A stretch of DNA of 64,000 bases, taken from the NCBI RefSeq assembly GCF_016650815.1, contig NZ_JAEKEZ010000038.1, positions 427,513 to 491,512 of the forward strand, written 5' to 3'. The position numbers were made by a program, and so were the translations under genes. The first letter of the stretch is position 1, and each line of letters starts with the position of its first letter. Positions 63,975 through 64,000 of the stretch are shown one piece after another. The notes under the pieces were generated by a model that was given only the letters and a program-made list of their open reading frames with translations, did no database searches and was not told where the DNA came from. Source of the DNA: Pseudomonas sp. TH31. Its GTDB lineage: Bacteria; Pseudomonadota; Gammaproteobacteria; Pseudomonadales; Pseudomonadaceae.

Positions 63975-64000
63975 TTTTTCGGCGTTTGCGAGGGCCTCTT

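Overview
The window reads as chromosome of a Pseudomonas fluorescens-group bacterium. It is GC-rich and gene-dense, and nearly every recognisable gene has its closest match (from memory of the families) in that group. These include the mannitol ABC operon, the mexS-mexT-mexEF-oprN efflux locus, the aprA-I-D-E-F alkaline protease cluster with two autotransporter proteases and two polyurethanase-type lipases, and a DUF1652 protein. REP/REPIN palindromes separate many of the genes. No rRNA, tRNA, prophage or CRISPR was seen.

Layout. 0-6.7 kb (minus strand): mannitol uptake and oxidation, regulator mtlR then mtlE-mtlF-mtlG-mtlK-mtlD, with mtlD running off the left edge and carrying a frameshift. 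6.9-9.0 kb: a glycosyltransferase and a stand-alone receiver. 9.25-15.8 kb (plus): a signalling block made of a CHASE3-GAF hybrid kinase with three receivers, CheR, CheB, a receiver-kinase and a receiver. 15.9-19.1 kb (minus): a KaiC-like double ATPase overlapping a hybrid kinase. 19.2-20.7 kb: a tandem array of 11 near-identical 132-133 bp REPIN units. 20.7-23.2 kb: a TPR membrane protein, a bestrophin-like channel and the wreck of a FUSC efflux operon. 23.4-31.8 kb: oprN, mexF, mexE and mexT (minus) and mexS (plus). 31.8-35.4 kb: a possible small protein, an unrecognised 495-residue protein and a MocR-type regulator. 35.5-41.2 kb: phosphoglucomutase, pirin, a frameshifted UvrD-like helicase and a DUF1652 protein. 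41.5-45.3 kb: a polyamine-type cluster (SnoaL-AraC regulator, FAD oxidase, cupin, periplasmic binding protein). 45.4-46.2 kb: a REP-associated tyrosine transposase (RAYT) with its own REP repeats. 46.6-63.3 kb: the exoenzyme cluster aprA-aprI-aprD-aprE-aprF, prtA, prtB, pueB, pueA. 63.6-64 kb: a small secreted protein.

How parts work together. AprDEF form a type I exporter for AprA and, by family precedent, for the RTX lipases PueA and PueB; AprI would protect the periplasm from AprA. An RsmA/RsmE-type site overlaps the aprA ribosome binding site, which fits Gac/Rsm control of exoenzymes. MexT and MexS are the known regulators of mexEF-oprN, and two ATC-N9-GAT boxes lie upstream of mexE.

Quality warning: three otherwise well-preserved genes (mtlD, the helicase, prtA) each lack exactly one base in a short G/C run. 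Sequencing error is at least as likely as real inactivation. The most unusual structure is the 1.5 kb REPIN tandem array. One arm of every unit carries a base-pair swap that keeps the hairpin intact, and a RAYT lies 25 kb away.
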